The position numbers and the translations under genes are program-made. 24,524 nt of DNA from an uncultured Allobaculum sp. GTDB lineage: Bacteria; Bacillota_I; Bacilli_A; Erysipelotrichales; Erysipelotrichaceae. The notes below the pieces were generated by a model. The model was not told where the DNA came from, did no database searches, and worked only from the letters and a program-made list of their open reading frames with translations. The stretch is taken from positions 1-24,524 of the forward strand of contig CAJTLE010000030.1 of NCBI GenBank assembly GCA_910577085.1, written 5' to 3'. Below are positions 15,768 through 22,032 of this stretch, in pieces. Position 1 is the stretch's first letter. Each line of letters starts with the position of its first letter.

Positions 15768-15851
15768 TCAGCCTGCGATCGATCTTTTCTGAACACTTCG
15801 TCTTTTCAATACGTTCAGATTGGATTGGGTTCGGGTTTGCGTTTTGGACAT
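15768..15851 (-). CDS. Possible 27-codon ORF in the argG leader
   Basis: A 27-residue basic frame beginning MSKTQTRTQSN and ending RSVQKRSIAG, with four arginines (two CGA, two AGA). The upstream Shine-Dalgarno is poor. Its ATG lies in the 3' arm of a hairpin in which GGACAT pairs with ATGTCC, with an inner CAGG/CCTG stem. It may be chance, or a regulated leader frame. It does not resemble a known protein. Confidence 0.2.
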   Translation of the reverse strand: MSKTQTRTQSNLNVLKRRSVQKRSIAG

Positions 15852-15875
15852 TCAGGAACGAGACCTGGGATGTCC

Positions 15876-15920
15876 TCAGTCGGCCTTGAGAGTTTCAAGG
15901 GTTCGTCGGCCTTCCTGCAT
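15876..15920 (-). CDS. Possible 14-codon leader peptide with tandem Arg codons
   Basis: MQEGRRTLETLKAD is encoded directly after the T-box terminator. It has a strong GGGGAG Shine-Dalgarno (15933-15928) 7 bases before the ATG, better than that of many real genes here. Residues 5-6 are consecutive CGA arginine codons. Its last codons form part of a small stem-loop (CCTTGA with TCAAGG), and a larger hairpin follows the stop. This resembles a leader peptide that senses charged tRNA-Arg, but no second terminator is visible, so the role is speculative. Confidence 0.35.
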   Translation of the reverse strand: MQEGRRTLETLKAD

Positions 15921-15937
15921 AAGGAATCTCCCCTTTC

Positions 15938-15969
15938 AAAAAAAAACGCCCTTCCCCAAGGAAAGGACG
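15938..15969 (-). terminator. T-box terminator hairpin
   Basis: On the minus strand CGTCCTTTCC is followed by a short loop and GGAAGGGCG with nine T. The 5' arm CGTCC can instead pair with the conserved T-box bulge region, which is the usual antiterminator alternative. Confidence 0.8.
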
Positions 15970-16185
15970 ATCAATATCGCGGTACCACCAATCTTCCCTC
16001 TGATCAATGCAGAGGACACTTTCCCATAACGCCAGGTCGCGGGAACCACTCGATTTACTTCGCGGCTCCACTCACGGACACGTTCGCTGTCTTCCAGACG
16101 CCATGTTTCACCACACCATGGCTCTCTTTGGACTTTCCGACAGGTACTTCTTCCGGTCATCGATTTGATGATTCGTATTCTAACG
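15938..16185 (-). promoter_or_regulatory. T-box riboswitch, arginine type, controlling the arg operon
   Basis: The minus strand carries the diagnostic T-box sequence GGTGGTACCGCG (15989-15978) just before a terminator. About 90-190 bases upstream is Stem I: AAGTA (5' side of the specifier loop, about 16149-16145), AAGAGAG (16128-16122), a CCATG/CATGG distal stem with the GTGGTG loop (16121-16101), and CTGTC pairing with GACAG. After GACAG comes GAA followed by CGT (16082-16080), which fits the position of the specifier codon and reads arginine. Uncharged tRNA-Arg should therefore stabilise the antiterminator and switch on argGHCJBDF. The UGGU in the bulge fits a tRNA with discriminator A. No convincing promoter could be picked upstream; a TTGTCA sequence near 16265 lacks a good -10. 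Confidence 0.88.
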
Positions 16186-16351
16186 GCCTGCGCTCAAATC
16201 GCAACGTTTTTGAAATGTAAACTTTGAATTTTTCAGAAAAATGTTGAAAAACGTCTAAATTACTGACAATTCGTTGAGAAATCAATCAAGTTCATCGCTT
16301 GATTATGGGAAAAAGCAATGTTCAGGATGACCTCTGGTCAGAAATGGAAAA

Positions 16352-16399
16352 CAAAAAGCAGGCTGGAATCTGTCTGGTCTGAACAGATTCCAGCCTGCC
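16352..16399 (-). terminator. Strong terminator downstream of yoaK
   Basis: A perfect 16-bp stem (16358-16373 with 16383-16398) around a 9-base loop; on the minus strand it is followed by TTTTTGTTTT. It lies about 100 bases after the yoaK stop, ahead of the arg T-box promoter region. The 16186-16351 segment upstream of the T-box holds AT-rich promoter-like DNA but no gene. Confidence 0.9.
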
Positions 16400-16496
16400 G
16401 CTTTTCATCCTTTCATCGAAAAAGAAGACAAGGAAAGGCCTGCCCATAAATATCGAGGAGACATTTTCATGCTCGCTCTTTTTCTGGCTCATTTCC

Positions 16497-17309
16497 CTAC
16501 TCTTTTTCGCGCCTGTTTTCTTCGAGCTGATAGCGCTCCGGCAAGGCAATAAAGGTGCAAAGAAACAAGAACAGCGCGCTGACCAGCGAGGTATAGTGGC
16601 CAAGATAAGGACAAAGCATAGCACCGCCGACAATCCCCGCAAAGTAAGCCAGCACGATAATCAGATACACCATTGCCCGAAATGCGTCCGCCCGATCATG
16701 CACCGTTAAAAAACGGGTCAGATGGATAATGGAATTCTGGAAACTGCCGGTGATGACAATCGTCGCCACCGGAGTGCGCCGGATTTTACGGAAAGTAATC
16801 GTCTGCAGGCCTGTGGCCAGACCAAAAATCGGATTGGCCAGCGCATTCCAGCTGTCGGGTAAAAAGGAAGCTGAAGTAATCAGGACGATTTCAATCAGGA
16901 AGGGAATCTGGCGCCATCTTGGATAATCCGGCTTGTCTTTATAGTGTTCGGCAATGATGATGCCAATCGCAAACATCAGCGGTGGAAACAGATACTTGGT
17001 GACGTTCGCAAAGTTACCCTGAGCCAAGTCCAGACCCAGATACAGGATATTTCCACTCTGGGAGCTCGCAAAAACATGGCCTCTGGTCACATAGGTACAG
17101 GCATTCAGGATGCCGATTCCAATGGAAAGCAGCACCCCAAGGCGCACGGATTCAATATGCTCCTCGCGGTCGTTTTCTACAATTTCCTGGAGCAGTGGAC
17201 GATCAGGACTGACCTCTTTGGTCGCTTGGCTGGGATTGGTTAAAGAAGAATTCTGCTTTTGTACAGCAGCAGATTCGGACTGGTTTGAAGGAGATGGTTG
17301 TGTACTCAT
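16497..17309 (-). CDS. YoaK/DUF1275 family membrane protein
   Basis: A 270-residue integral membrane protein of the DUF1275 (YoaK) family. After a hydrophilic N-terminus of about 55 residues rich in Ser, Gln, Asn and Pro, there are six or seven hydrophobic segments (about 57-75, 90-100, 108-125, 135-150, 160-180, 205-225 and 235-255). The first contains GILNACTYVTRGHVFASSQSG, of which NACTY plus the SGN motif is typical. Family function is unknown; some members are annotated as permease-like. The long polar head is unusual for the family, and a GTG at the VRLGVLL segment could be an alternative start. The ATG has no visible Shine-Dalgarno. A GATAAT sits 6 bases before it. Confidence 0.85.
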   Translation of the reverse strand: MSTQPSPSNQSESAAVQKQNSSLTNPSQATKEVSPDRPLLQEIVENDREEHIESVRLGVLLSIGIGILNACTYVTRGHVFASSQSGNILYLGLDLAQGNFANVTKYLFPPLMFAIGIIIAEHYKDKPDYPRWRQIPFLIEIVLITSASFLPDSWNALANPIFGLATGLQTITFRKIRRTPVATIVITGSFQNSIIHLTRFLTVHDRADAFRAMVYLIIVLAYFAGIVGGAMLCPYLGHYTSLVSALFLFLCTFIALPERYQLEENRREKE

Positions 17310-17480
17310 GTCTTTATTATCGTCACCAAAATGGCCCAGTCCTTGACAGATACCCAGCTATCCAAAATCCATCCTGAATCCTTCTTAAATTTTCCGGTAT
17401 GGACAGCCCGGAAAGCACAAAAGATTTGTCCTGTTTTCGGCCCATTTGATTTCTTCCTGAATCGGGATTGGCAATGGATA

Positions 17481-17509
17481 TTTTCAGGATTTCAGAAACT
17501 GTTTATACT
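17481..17509 (+). promoter_or_regulatory. Promoter of the M20 amidohydrolase, suggesting a leaderless mRNA
   Basis: TTTTCA (17481-17486) and TATACT (17504-17509) are spaced by 17 bases and match consensus at 4/6 and 5/6. The ATG of the amidohydrolase follows the -10 box after only 6 bases, so transcription should begin at or next to the A of the start codon. There is no Shine-Dalgarno. The rest of the divergent gap 17310-17480 holds no recognisable gene. Confidence 0.45.
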
Positions 17510-17515
17510 TGGACC

Positions 17516-18631
17516 ATGAACAGAAACGATGAACTGAAACAGCTCCAGACCTGGCGGAAGAGTCTCCACCAGATTCCCGAACTCGAACTGGATCTGCCTT
17601 TAACCAAACAGTATTTACTCCAGCAGCTGGATGGACTGGACTGCATCATTACCCATCCGATTGACTCGGCCATTGCGGCTTTTTTCGATAATGGAAAGGA
17701 AAAAACAATCGCTTTTCGCAGCGATATGGATGCCCTGCCCGTCAAAGAAAATACCGGGCTGCCCTTTAAAAGCCAGTTTGAAGGCCGTATGCATGCTTGC
17801 GGGCATGATGGGCATATGAGCAACCTGCTCTTGCTTGCACACCGCATTCAGAAGATTTATAAAGAACTGCCCTGCAACATTTTGTTGATTTTCCAGCCCG
17901 GAGAAGAAACCCCGGGTGGGGCGCAGCCTATTCTTGATACCGGGCTGTTTGAAAAGTACAATGTTGCGGCTGTCTTTGGCCTGCATCTATGGCCGCTTCT
18001 TCCAGCCGGCCAGCTTGCGACGATTTCCGGTCCCATGATGGCCAGCGCCACTGAAATCGATGTGGACATTGAGGGCAAGGCAGTTCATGCTGCCCGCCAC
18101 AACGAAGGCATTGACGCCCTGGAAATTGGCATGCGCTTTTTTCGCTATGCGATGACTCTTGAACAGAGTCTTCCCGAAGGGGTCAACCGCCTGCTCCAGT
18201 TTGGCAAAATGAGTGCCGGCCGGGTGCGCAATGTGGTCGCGGATCATTGCCTTTTGCAGGGAACGCTGCGCGGGTTTGATTTTGAGACCATCAATTTTCT
18301 CAAAGGCGGCCTGGAAGAGATAGCCCGGGAACTTGAACACCAGACCCGGGCAAAAATTACCATTCACTGGTCCGATGCCTACCCGCCAGTCCACAACGAT
18401 GAAGCACTGGTGCAGCGCATCACGGACACGGTTGATGGTTTAACGCTGTTAGAAAAGCCCGTTATGATTGCGGAAGACTTTGCCTCTTACCAGCAGAAAG
18501 TGCCCGGGGTGTTCTTCTTTTTAGGCACCGGCACTGGAATTGAGCTGCATGATTCGCGCTTTACCTTTGATGAATCCATTCTGCTTGAAAGTGCAGATTT
18601 ATTTGAAAAACTCGCTCATCTTGAATTCTAG
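17516..18631 (+). CDS. M20D-family metal-dependent amidohydrolase
   Basis: A 371-residue zinc- or manganese-dependent amidohydrolase of the peptidase M20D group, which includes hippurate hydrolases, IAA-amino-acid hydrolases and N-acyl-amino-acid deacylases. Visible metal-site motifs are RSDMDALP (68-75), MHACGHDGH (92-100), FQPGEETPGGA (about 126-136) and, near the C-terminus, AEDFASYQQKVPG. The usual PAEE triad reads PGEE here. It acts in the cytosol; the substrate is unknown. It is not ArgE (a different M20 subgroup), and arginine synthesis here does not need one. In-frame starts at TTG 17468 and ATG 17474 would add 14-16 residues that do not look like family sequence. The start at 17516 aligns with the usual N-terminus and is chosen, although it lacks a ribosome binding site. 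Confidence 0.88.
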   Translation: MNRNDELKQLQTWRKSLHQIPELELDLPLTKQYLLQQLDGLDCIITHPIDSAIAAFFDNGKEKTIAFRSDMDALPVKENTGLPFKSQFEGRMHACGHDGHMSNLLLLAHRIQKIYKELPCNILLIFQPGEETPGGAQPILDTGLFEKYNVAAVFGLHLWPLLPAGQLATISGPMMASATEIDVDIEGKAVHAARHNEGIDALEIGMRFFRYAMTLEQSLPEGVNRLLQFGKMSAGRVRNVVADHCLLQGTLRGFDFETINFLKGGLEEIARELEHQTRAKITIHWSDAYPPVHNDEALVQRITDTVDGLTLLEKPVMIAEDFASYQQKVPGVFFFLGTGTGIELHDSRFTFDESILLESADLFEKLAHLEF

Positions 18632-18671
18632 CCAAATAAAAAGACCGCCATACGCGGTCCTTTTATTTGGC
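18632..18671. terminator. Bidirectional terminator between the amidohydrolase and galE
   Basis: GACCGC pairs with GCGGTC around CATAC, flanked by AAATAAAAA and CTTTTATTT, so each strand ends in a T-tract. It starts one base after the amidohydrolase stop and lies about 80 bases past the galE stop. It should serve both convergent genes. Confidence 0.9.
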
Positions 18672-18748
18672 TGTTTTACTGGATTCAAAGCTGTTTTCAG
18701 CCTATCAAAAGAGACAGGCCGATACTTGGGGCCAATGATCAGAATCGA

Positions 18749-19774
18749 TTATTTCCCTTCGGTGCGGTAGCCGTCCGGGTTGTTGGACTGCCAGTTCCAG
18801 GAGGTGCGGCACATGTCATCCAGGTCGTACTCAGCCTGCCAGCCAAGTTCTTCTTTAGCCAGATCACTGTTGGCATAGCACATGGCGATATCGCCTTCAC
18901 GTCTTGGTTTGATGACATAAGGAATCTTATGGCCACAGGCTTTTTCAAAAGCGTGGATTACGTCCAGAACGGAGCTTCCTTTGCCTGTACCGAGGTTGTA
19001 AACTTTAACGCCACCGTCATGTTTGATCTGACCTAAAGCCGCAACATGGCCTTTGGCCAGGTCAACAACGTGGATGTAGTCACGAACACCGGTGCCATCC
19101 GGGGTTGGATAGTCATTGCCGAAGACACCGACTTCTTTAAGTTTGCCCACGGCCACCTGAGCAACGTAAGGCAGCAGGTTGTTTGGGATGCCTTTTGGAT
19201 CTTCACCGATCAGGCCGGATTCATGGGCACCGATTGGGTTGAAGTAACGAAGCAGTAAAACGTTCCAGTCAGGATCTGCAGTGTGAACATCGGTCAGAAT
19301 CTGTTCGATCATCCATTTGGACCAGCCATATGGGTTCGTGCAGGTACCTTTTGGGCATTTTTCAGTAATTGGAATCTCTACTGGATCACCGTAAACGGTG
19401 GCCGAAGAAGAGAAGATGATGTTTTTGACGTTATGGTTTTTCATTACATCGATCAGGTTGAGCGTGCCGCCGATGTTGTTTTCATAGTATTCGATTGGTT
19501 TGCGTACACTTTCGCCAACAGCTTTTAAACCTGCAAAGTGAATGACTGCATCCACCTGTTCCTGATCGAACACACGATTCAGGGCTTCTTTATCCAGCAG
19601 GTCAACTTTATAGAATTTCACTTTCTTACCAGTGATTTCTTCAACGCGCTCTAATGCTTTTTCGTCGGCATTGTATAAGTTATCTACAACGACAACTTCA
19701 TGACCGGCATTGAGCAGTTCAACGTCAGTGTGGGAGCCGATATAGCCGGCACCGCCAGTAACCAGAATTTTCAT
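18749..19774 (-). CDS. galE: UDP-glucose 4-epimerase
   Basis: A 341-residue extended short-chain dehydrogenase that interconverts UDP-galactose and UDP-glucose with bound NAD. The NAD loop GGAGYIG is at 7-13, the active-site serine is S124 in FSSSATVYGD, and the YxxxK pair is Y149/K153 in NPYGWSK. Length and motifs are those of canonical GalE rather than of other nucleotide-sugar epimerases. It is downstream of galT on the same strand, but 232 bases separate them, with nested hairpins in between, so it may have its own promoter. An AAGG site precedes the ATG. No galK is in the window. Confidence 0.96.
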   Translation of the reverse strand: MKILVTGGAGYIGSHTDVELLNAGHEVVVVDNLYNADEKALERVEEITGKKVKFYKVDLLDKEALNRVFDQEQVDAVIHFAGLKAVGESVRKPIEYYENNIGGTLNLIDVMKNHNVKNIIFSSSATVYGDPVEIPITEKCPKGTCTNPYGWSKWMIEQILTDVHTADPDWNVLLLRYFNPIGAHESGLIGEDPKGIPNNLLPYVAQVAVGKLKEVGVFGNDYPTPDGTGVRDYIHVVDLAKGHVAALGQIKHDGGVKVYNLGTGKGSSVLDVIHAFEKACGHKIPYVIKPRREGDIAMCYANSDLAKEELGWQAEYDLDDMCRTSWNWQSNNPDGYRTEGK

Positions 19775-19816
19775 ACGATATCTACCTTTTCTACCTTTCG
19801 GGGATTGGGCTTGTTC

Positions 19817-19900
19817 AGTTGGATCTGTTCAAGCTGTTTTCTGTTTGGAGAAAACCCAGTCCAACTCCCTTTTTTGCGGGCACTGCCTGTTTTTCAGGCA
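19817..19900 (-). other. Nested inverted repeats in the galT-galE gap
   Basis: AGTTGGA (19817-19823) and TCCAACT (19860-19866) enclose GTTTTC (19836-19841) and GAAAAC (19850-19855), giving a two-part stem. Next to it TGCCTG (19884-19889), CAGGCA (19895-19900) and another TGCCTG can form two mutually exclusive short hairpins. On the galE strand none has a T-tract. They may be mRNA processing or stability elements in the leader of galE. Confidence 0.35.
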
Positions 19901-20006
19901 TTGCCTGCTTTTGGAGAGCGGAATGGGTGTTGTTTTTATTTTTGAACGCGTGGCAGGCTGTTTCCAGTCTGCGGCTTTTAAAATCCTGCGCGTTATCGAC
20001 TGATTT

Positions 20007-21500
20007 TTAAAGCGCGGCGATAAAGCGGTGGAAAGCTTTACGGCCTTCTTTATCCGTCTTGTAAACCCCGGCGTCTTCCAGAACATGGCTGAAGACTAAA
20101 CCGATTTCATCATGGATGATCTGATCGATATTGGAGGCATCCAGATCTGGATGCTTGGCGAGAATTTCCTCTGCCCAATCCGCATGTTTTTCCAGGACTG
20201 GATTGGCACGCAGGTCTTCATGATTGAGGATGGCGGCTTTCAGATCAGACATTTCCTGTTTGAGACGAGCAGGCAGAACGGCCAGACCCATGACTTCAAT
20301 CAGACCAATGTTTTCTTTTTTGATGTGGTGCCACTGTTCATGTGGATGGAAGACACCTAATGGGTGTTCTTCACTTGTAATGTTGCAGCGTAAAACCAGA
20401 TCGATTTCATAGTCACTGCCCCGACGGCGGACGATTGGGGTAATGGTGTTGTGTGGTTCACCATCGTTAGCAATGATCATGGCGGCTTCGTCGGTATATC
20501 CACGCCAGGTATCCAGAATATGGTCAGCCGCTTCAATGATGCGGCTGCGATCTTCTCCACGCAGACGAATCACGGACATTGGCCAGTTGACGATGCCAGC
20601 TTTAAGATCTTCGAAGCCAGGAATGGTGATTTCTTCTTCAATTTCCGCTTTGGCCATTGGGAAATCATGATTTCCGCCCTGGAAGTGGTCATGGGAGAGA
20701 ATTGATCCACCAACGATTGGTAAGTCAGCATTGCTGCCTAAGAAATAGTGTGGGAACAGGTCAACAAAGTCGAACAGTTTCACAAAGGCATCGTGATTGA
20801 TGGCCATTGGAGTGTGTTTGCCATTGAAGACGATGCAGTGTTCATTGAAATATACGTATGGCGAATACTGGAAGCCCCAGTCGGAACGGTTAACGGTAAT
20901 CGGGATAATGCGGTGGTTGGTGCGGCCTGGATGATTGACACGGCCGGCATAGCCTTCGTTTTCCATGCACAGCTGGCATTTTGGATAGCTGGACTGTGGG
21001 GCGTTTTTGGCAGCGGCGATGGCTTTTGGATCCTTTTCCGGTTTGGACAGGTTGATGGAAAGCTCAAGTTCGCCATAAGGAGAAGCTGCACTCCAGCGCT
21101 CATCTTTGGCGATGCGGTCGCGGCGGATGTAGTTGGAATCCTGAGAGAGTTTATAGAACCAGTCAGTTGCCGCTTTTGGATTTTCCGCAAAGAGGTTGTC
21201 AAAGACAGCCTGAATCTGAGCCGGGCGGGCAAGCAGAGCGTTCATCAGTTTGGCATCAAATAAGTCGCGGTAGGTAATGGAGTCTTCAATGATTCCACGC
21301 TGTGCAGCGATGTCGAGCAGATCGTTTAAGACTTCCAGTAAGTCGATGGGGTTGCCATCTGGTGTCCAGGCGTTTTCATCGATTGAATCCTGGTGCATCA
21401 GGTCGAGAAGCAGGTTGGTGGCGTAAATACGTTCGCTTTCAGGCAGCAGGCCTGTCTGCACTCCGTATTCCACCAGTTTTAAAATTGATACGTCAGCCAT
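20007..21500 (-). CDS. galT: UDP-glucose-hexose-1-phosphate uridylyltransferase (type 2)
   Basis: A 497-residue Firmicutes-type GalT (about 150 residues longer than the E. coli type) that swaps UMP between UDP-glucose and galactose 1-phosphate. The nucleophile region is GGSILSHDHFQGG, with H270 and H272; CQLC at about 175-178 may bind a metal. The N-terminal 150 residues are the helical extension specific to this group. The Shine-Dalgarno is weak (AGAAGA). A promoter with overlapping repeats lies upstream (21549-21596). It works with GalE in the Leloir pathway or in making UDP-galactose; galK must be elsewhere or absent. Confidence 0.95.
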   Translation of the reverse strand: MADVSILKLVEYGVQTGLLPESERIYATNLLLDLMHQDSIDENAWTPDGNPIDLLEVLNDLLDIAAQRGIIEDSITYRDLFDAKLMNALLARPAQIQAVFDNLFAENPKAATDWFYKLSQDSNYIRRDRIAKDERWSAASPYGELELSINLSKPEKDPKAIAAAKNAPQSSYPKCQLCMENEGYAGRVNHPGRTNHRIIPITVNRSDWGFQYSPYVYFNEHCIVFNGKHTPMAINHDAFVKLFDFVDLFPHYFLGSNADLPIVGGSILSHDHFQGGNHDFPMAKAEIEEEITIPGFEDLKAGIVNWPMSVIRLRGEDRSRIIEAADHILDTWRGYTDEAAMIIANDGEPHNTITPIVRRRGSDYEIDLVLRCNITSEEHPLGVFHPHEQWHHIKKENIGLIEVMGLAVLPARLKQEMSDLKAAILNHEDLRANPVLEKHADWAEEILAKHPDLDASNIDQIIHDEIGLVFSHVLEDAGVYKTDKEGRKAFHRFIAAL

Positions 21501-21548
21501 AATCTATCTTCTTTCTACCGGGCCGCTCGTTTGTGGCGCCCAGAACGT

Positions 21549-21596
21549 TTTACTAAATATCTATCTATAATTTACTAAAATTTTACCTAATTGCAA
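21549..21596 (-). promoter_or_regulatory. galT promoter with paired TTTAGTAAA operator-like sites
   Basis: On the minus strand TTGCAA (21596-21591) is followed after 16 bases by TAAATT, a possible promoter. The 9-base word TTTAGTAAA occurs twice, at 21579-21571 (overlapping the -10) and at 21557-21549 (just downstream), with starts 22 bases apart, about two helical turns. Each is a near palindrome, like LacI/GalR-family half-operators. Two sites on the same face of DNA at a sugar operon promoter suggest a repressor. Confidence 0.5.
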
Positions 21597-21657
21597 CCGT
21601 CTGGAAGAAGATTTTAAAAGTTTTTTGCGACCTCTTTTTCCTTCCACGCCAGACGGT
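21596..21657. repeat. 9-bp inverted repeat upstream of the galT promoter
   Basis: ACCGTCTGG (21596-21604) and CCAGACGGT (21649-21657) are perfectly complementary and separated by 44 bases that also contain GGAAG and CTTCC. One arm abuts the -35 box of galT. There is no T-tract on either side. It could be a regulator site or an old element end. The remainder of 21658-21720 shows nothing recognisable. Confidence 0.45.
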
Positions 21658-21727
21658 CGTCAGTTTTCCGATTTCAAAATTTCAACTCATCCGCCGCTCA
21701 TATCCTTATTGTATGTCAGAAAGCCTG

Positions 21728-21741
21728 TGAAAGCGTTTTAC
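21728..21741 (+). promoter_or_regulatory. cre-like site
   Basis: TGAAAGCGTTTTAC matches the CcpA catabolite-response consensus TGWAARCGYTWNCA at 12 of 14 positions; the last two bases deviate. It lies between galT and the sugar ABC ATPase, both plausible CcpA targets. Confidence 0.35.
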
Positions 21742-21876
21742 TTTCGAAATTCTCCAAAAGAACCTGTCTGAAGTATCCGATTTAGATTATCTCTTATGTT
21801 CTTCGATCTTTACCAATGGTTTTACTTGCACTGAATGTATCCAAAAGAGATGATTTCAGCCTGGAAAAGCATGAAA

Positions 21877-21888
21877 TGAAACGTTTCA
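21877..21888. promoter_or_regulatory. Perfect LacI-type palindrome upstream of the sugar ABC ATPase
   Basis: TGAAACGTTTCA is a perfect 12-base palindrome with the central CG typical of LacI-family operators. It is 145 bases upstream of the MsmX-type ATPase gene. A weak promoter, TTGTAT with TATTCT at 17-base spacing, lies shortly downstream (about 21901-21935), which would place the site just upstream of the -35 box. Confidence 0.45.
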
Positions 21889-22003
21889 ACATTTTCTTCT
21901 TGTATCTGTATGGCGGATGCCGTATTCTTGTTTCAGATGAAGCAAGAGCGCTTACACCATTCAATAATCCGATAGATAAAGCTGATTTTTGAGGGTGAAT
22001 TTT

Positions 22004-22019
22004 GCCGCTTTCATGCGGC
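22004..22019 (+). other. Small hairpin before the msmX ribosome binding site
   Basis: GCCGC pairs with GCGGC around TTTCAT, ending 3 bases before the AAGGAG of the ATPase gene. A stem this close to the Shine-Dalgarno may stabilise the mRNA 5' region or keep the site open. Apart from the sites listed, 21742-22003 contains no gene. Confidence 0.35.
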
Positions 22020-22032
22020 CTCAAGGAGATTT

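Noticed and set aside
16322..16642. 106-codon minus-strand frame overlapping the end of yoaK
   Set aside because: It runs through the strong terminator at 16352-16399 and overlaps a real gene in another frame.
17516..18631. M20 protein as ArgE (acetylornithine deacetylase)
   Set aside because: The HACGHDGH motif and overall pattern are M20D, not the ArgE subgroup, and ArgJ already recycles the acetyl group.
21794..22024. 76-codon minus-strand frame upstream of msmX
   Set aside because: It has no ribosome binding site or recognisable similarity, and it covers the palindrome and leader of the ATPase gene.
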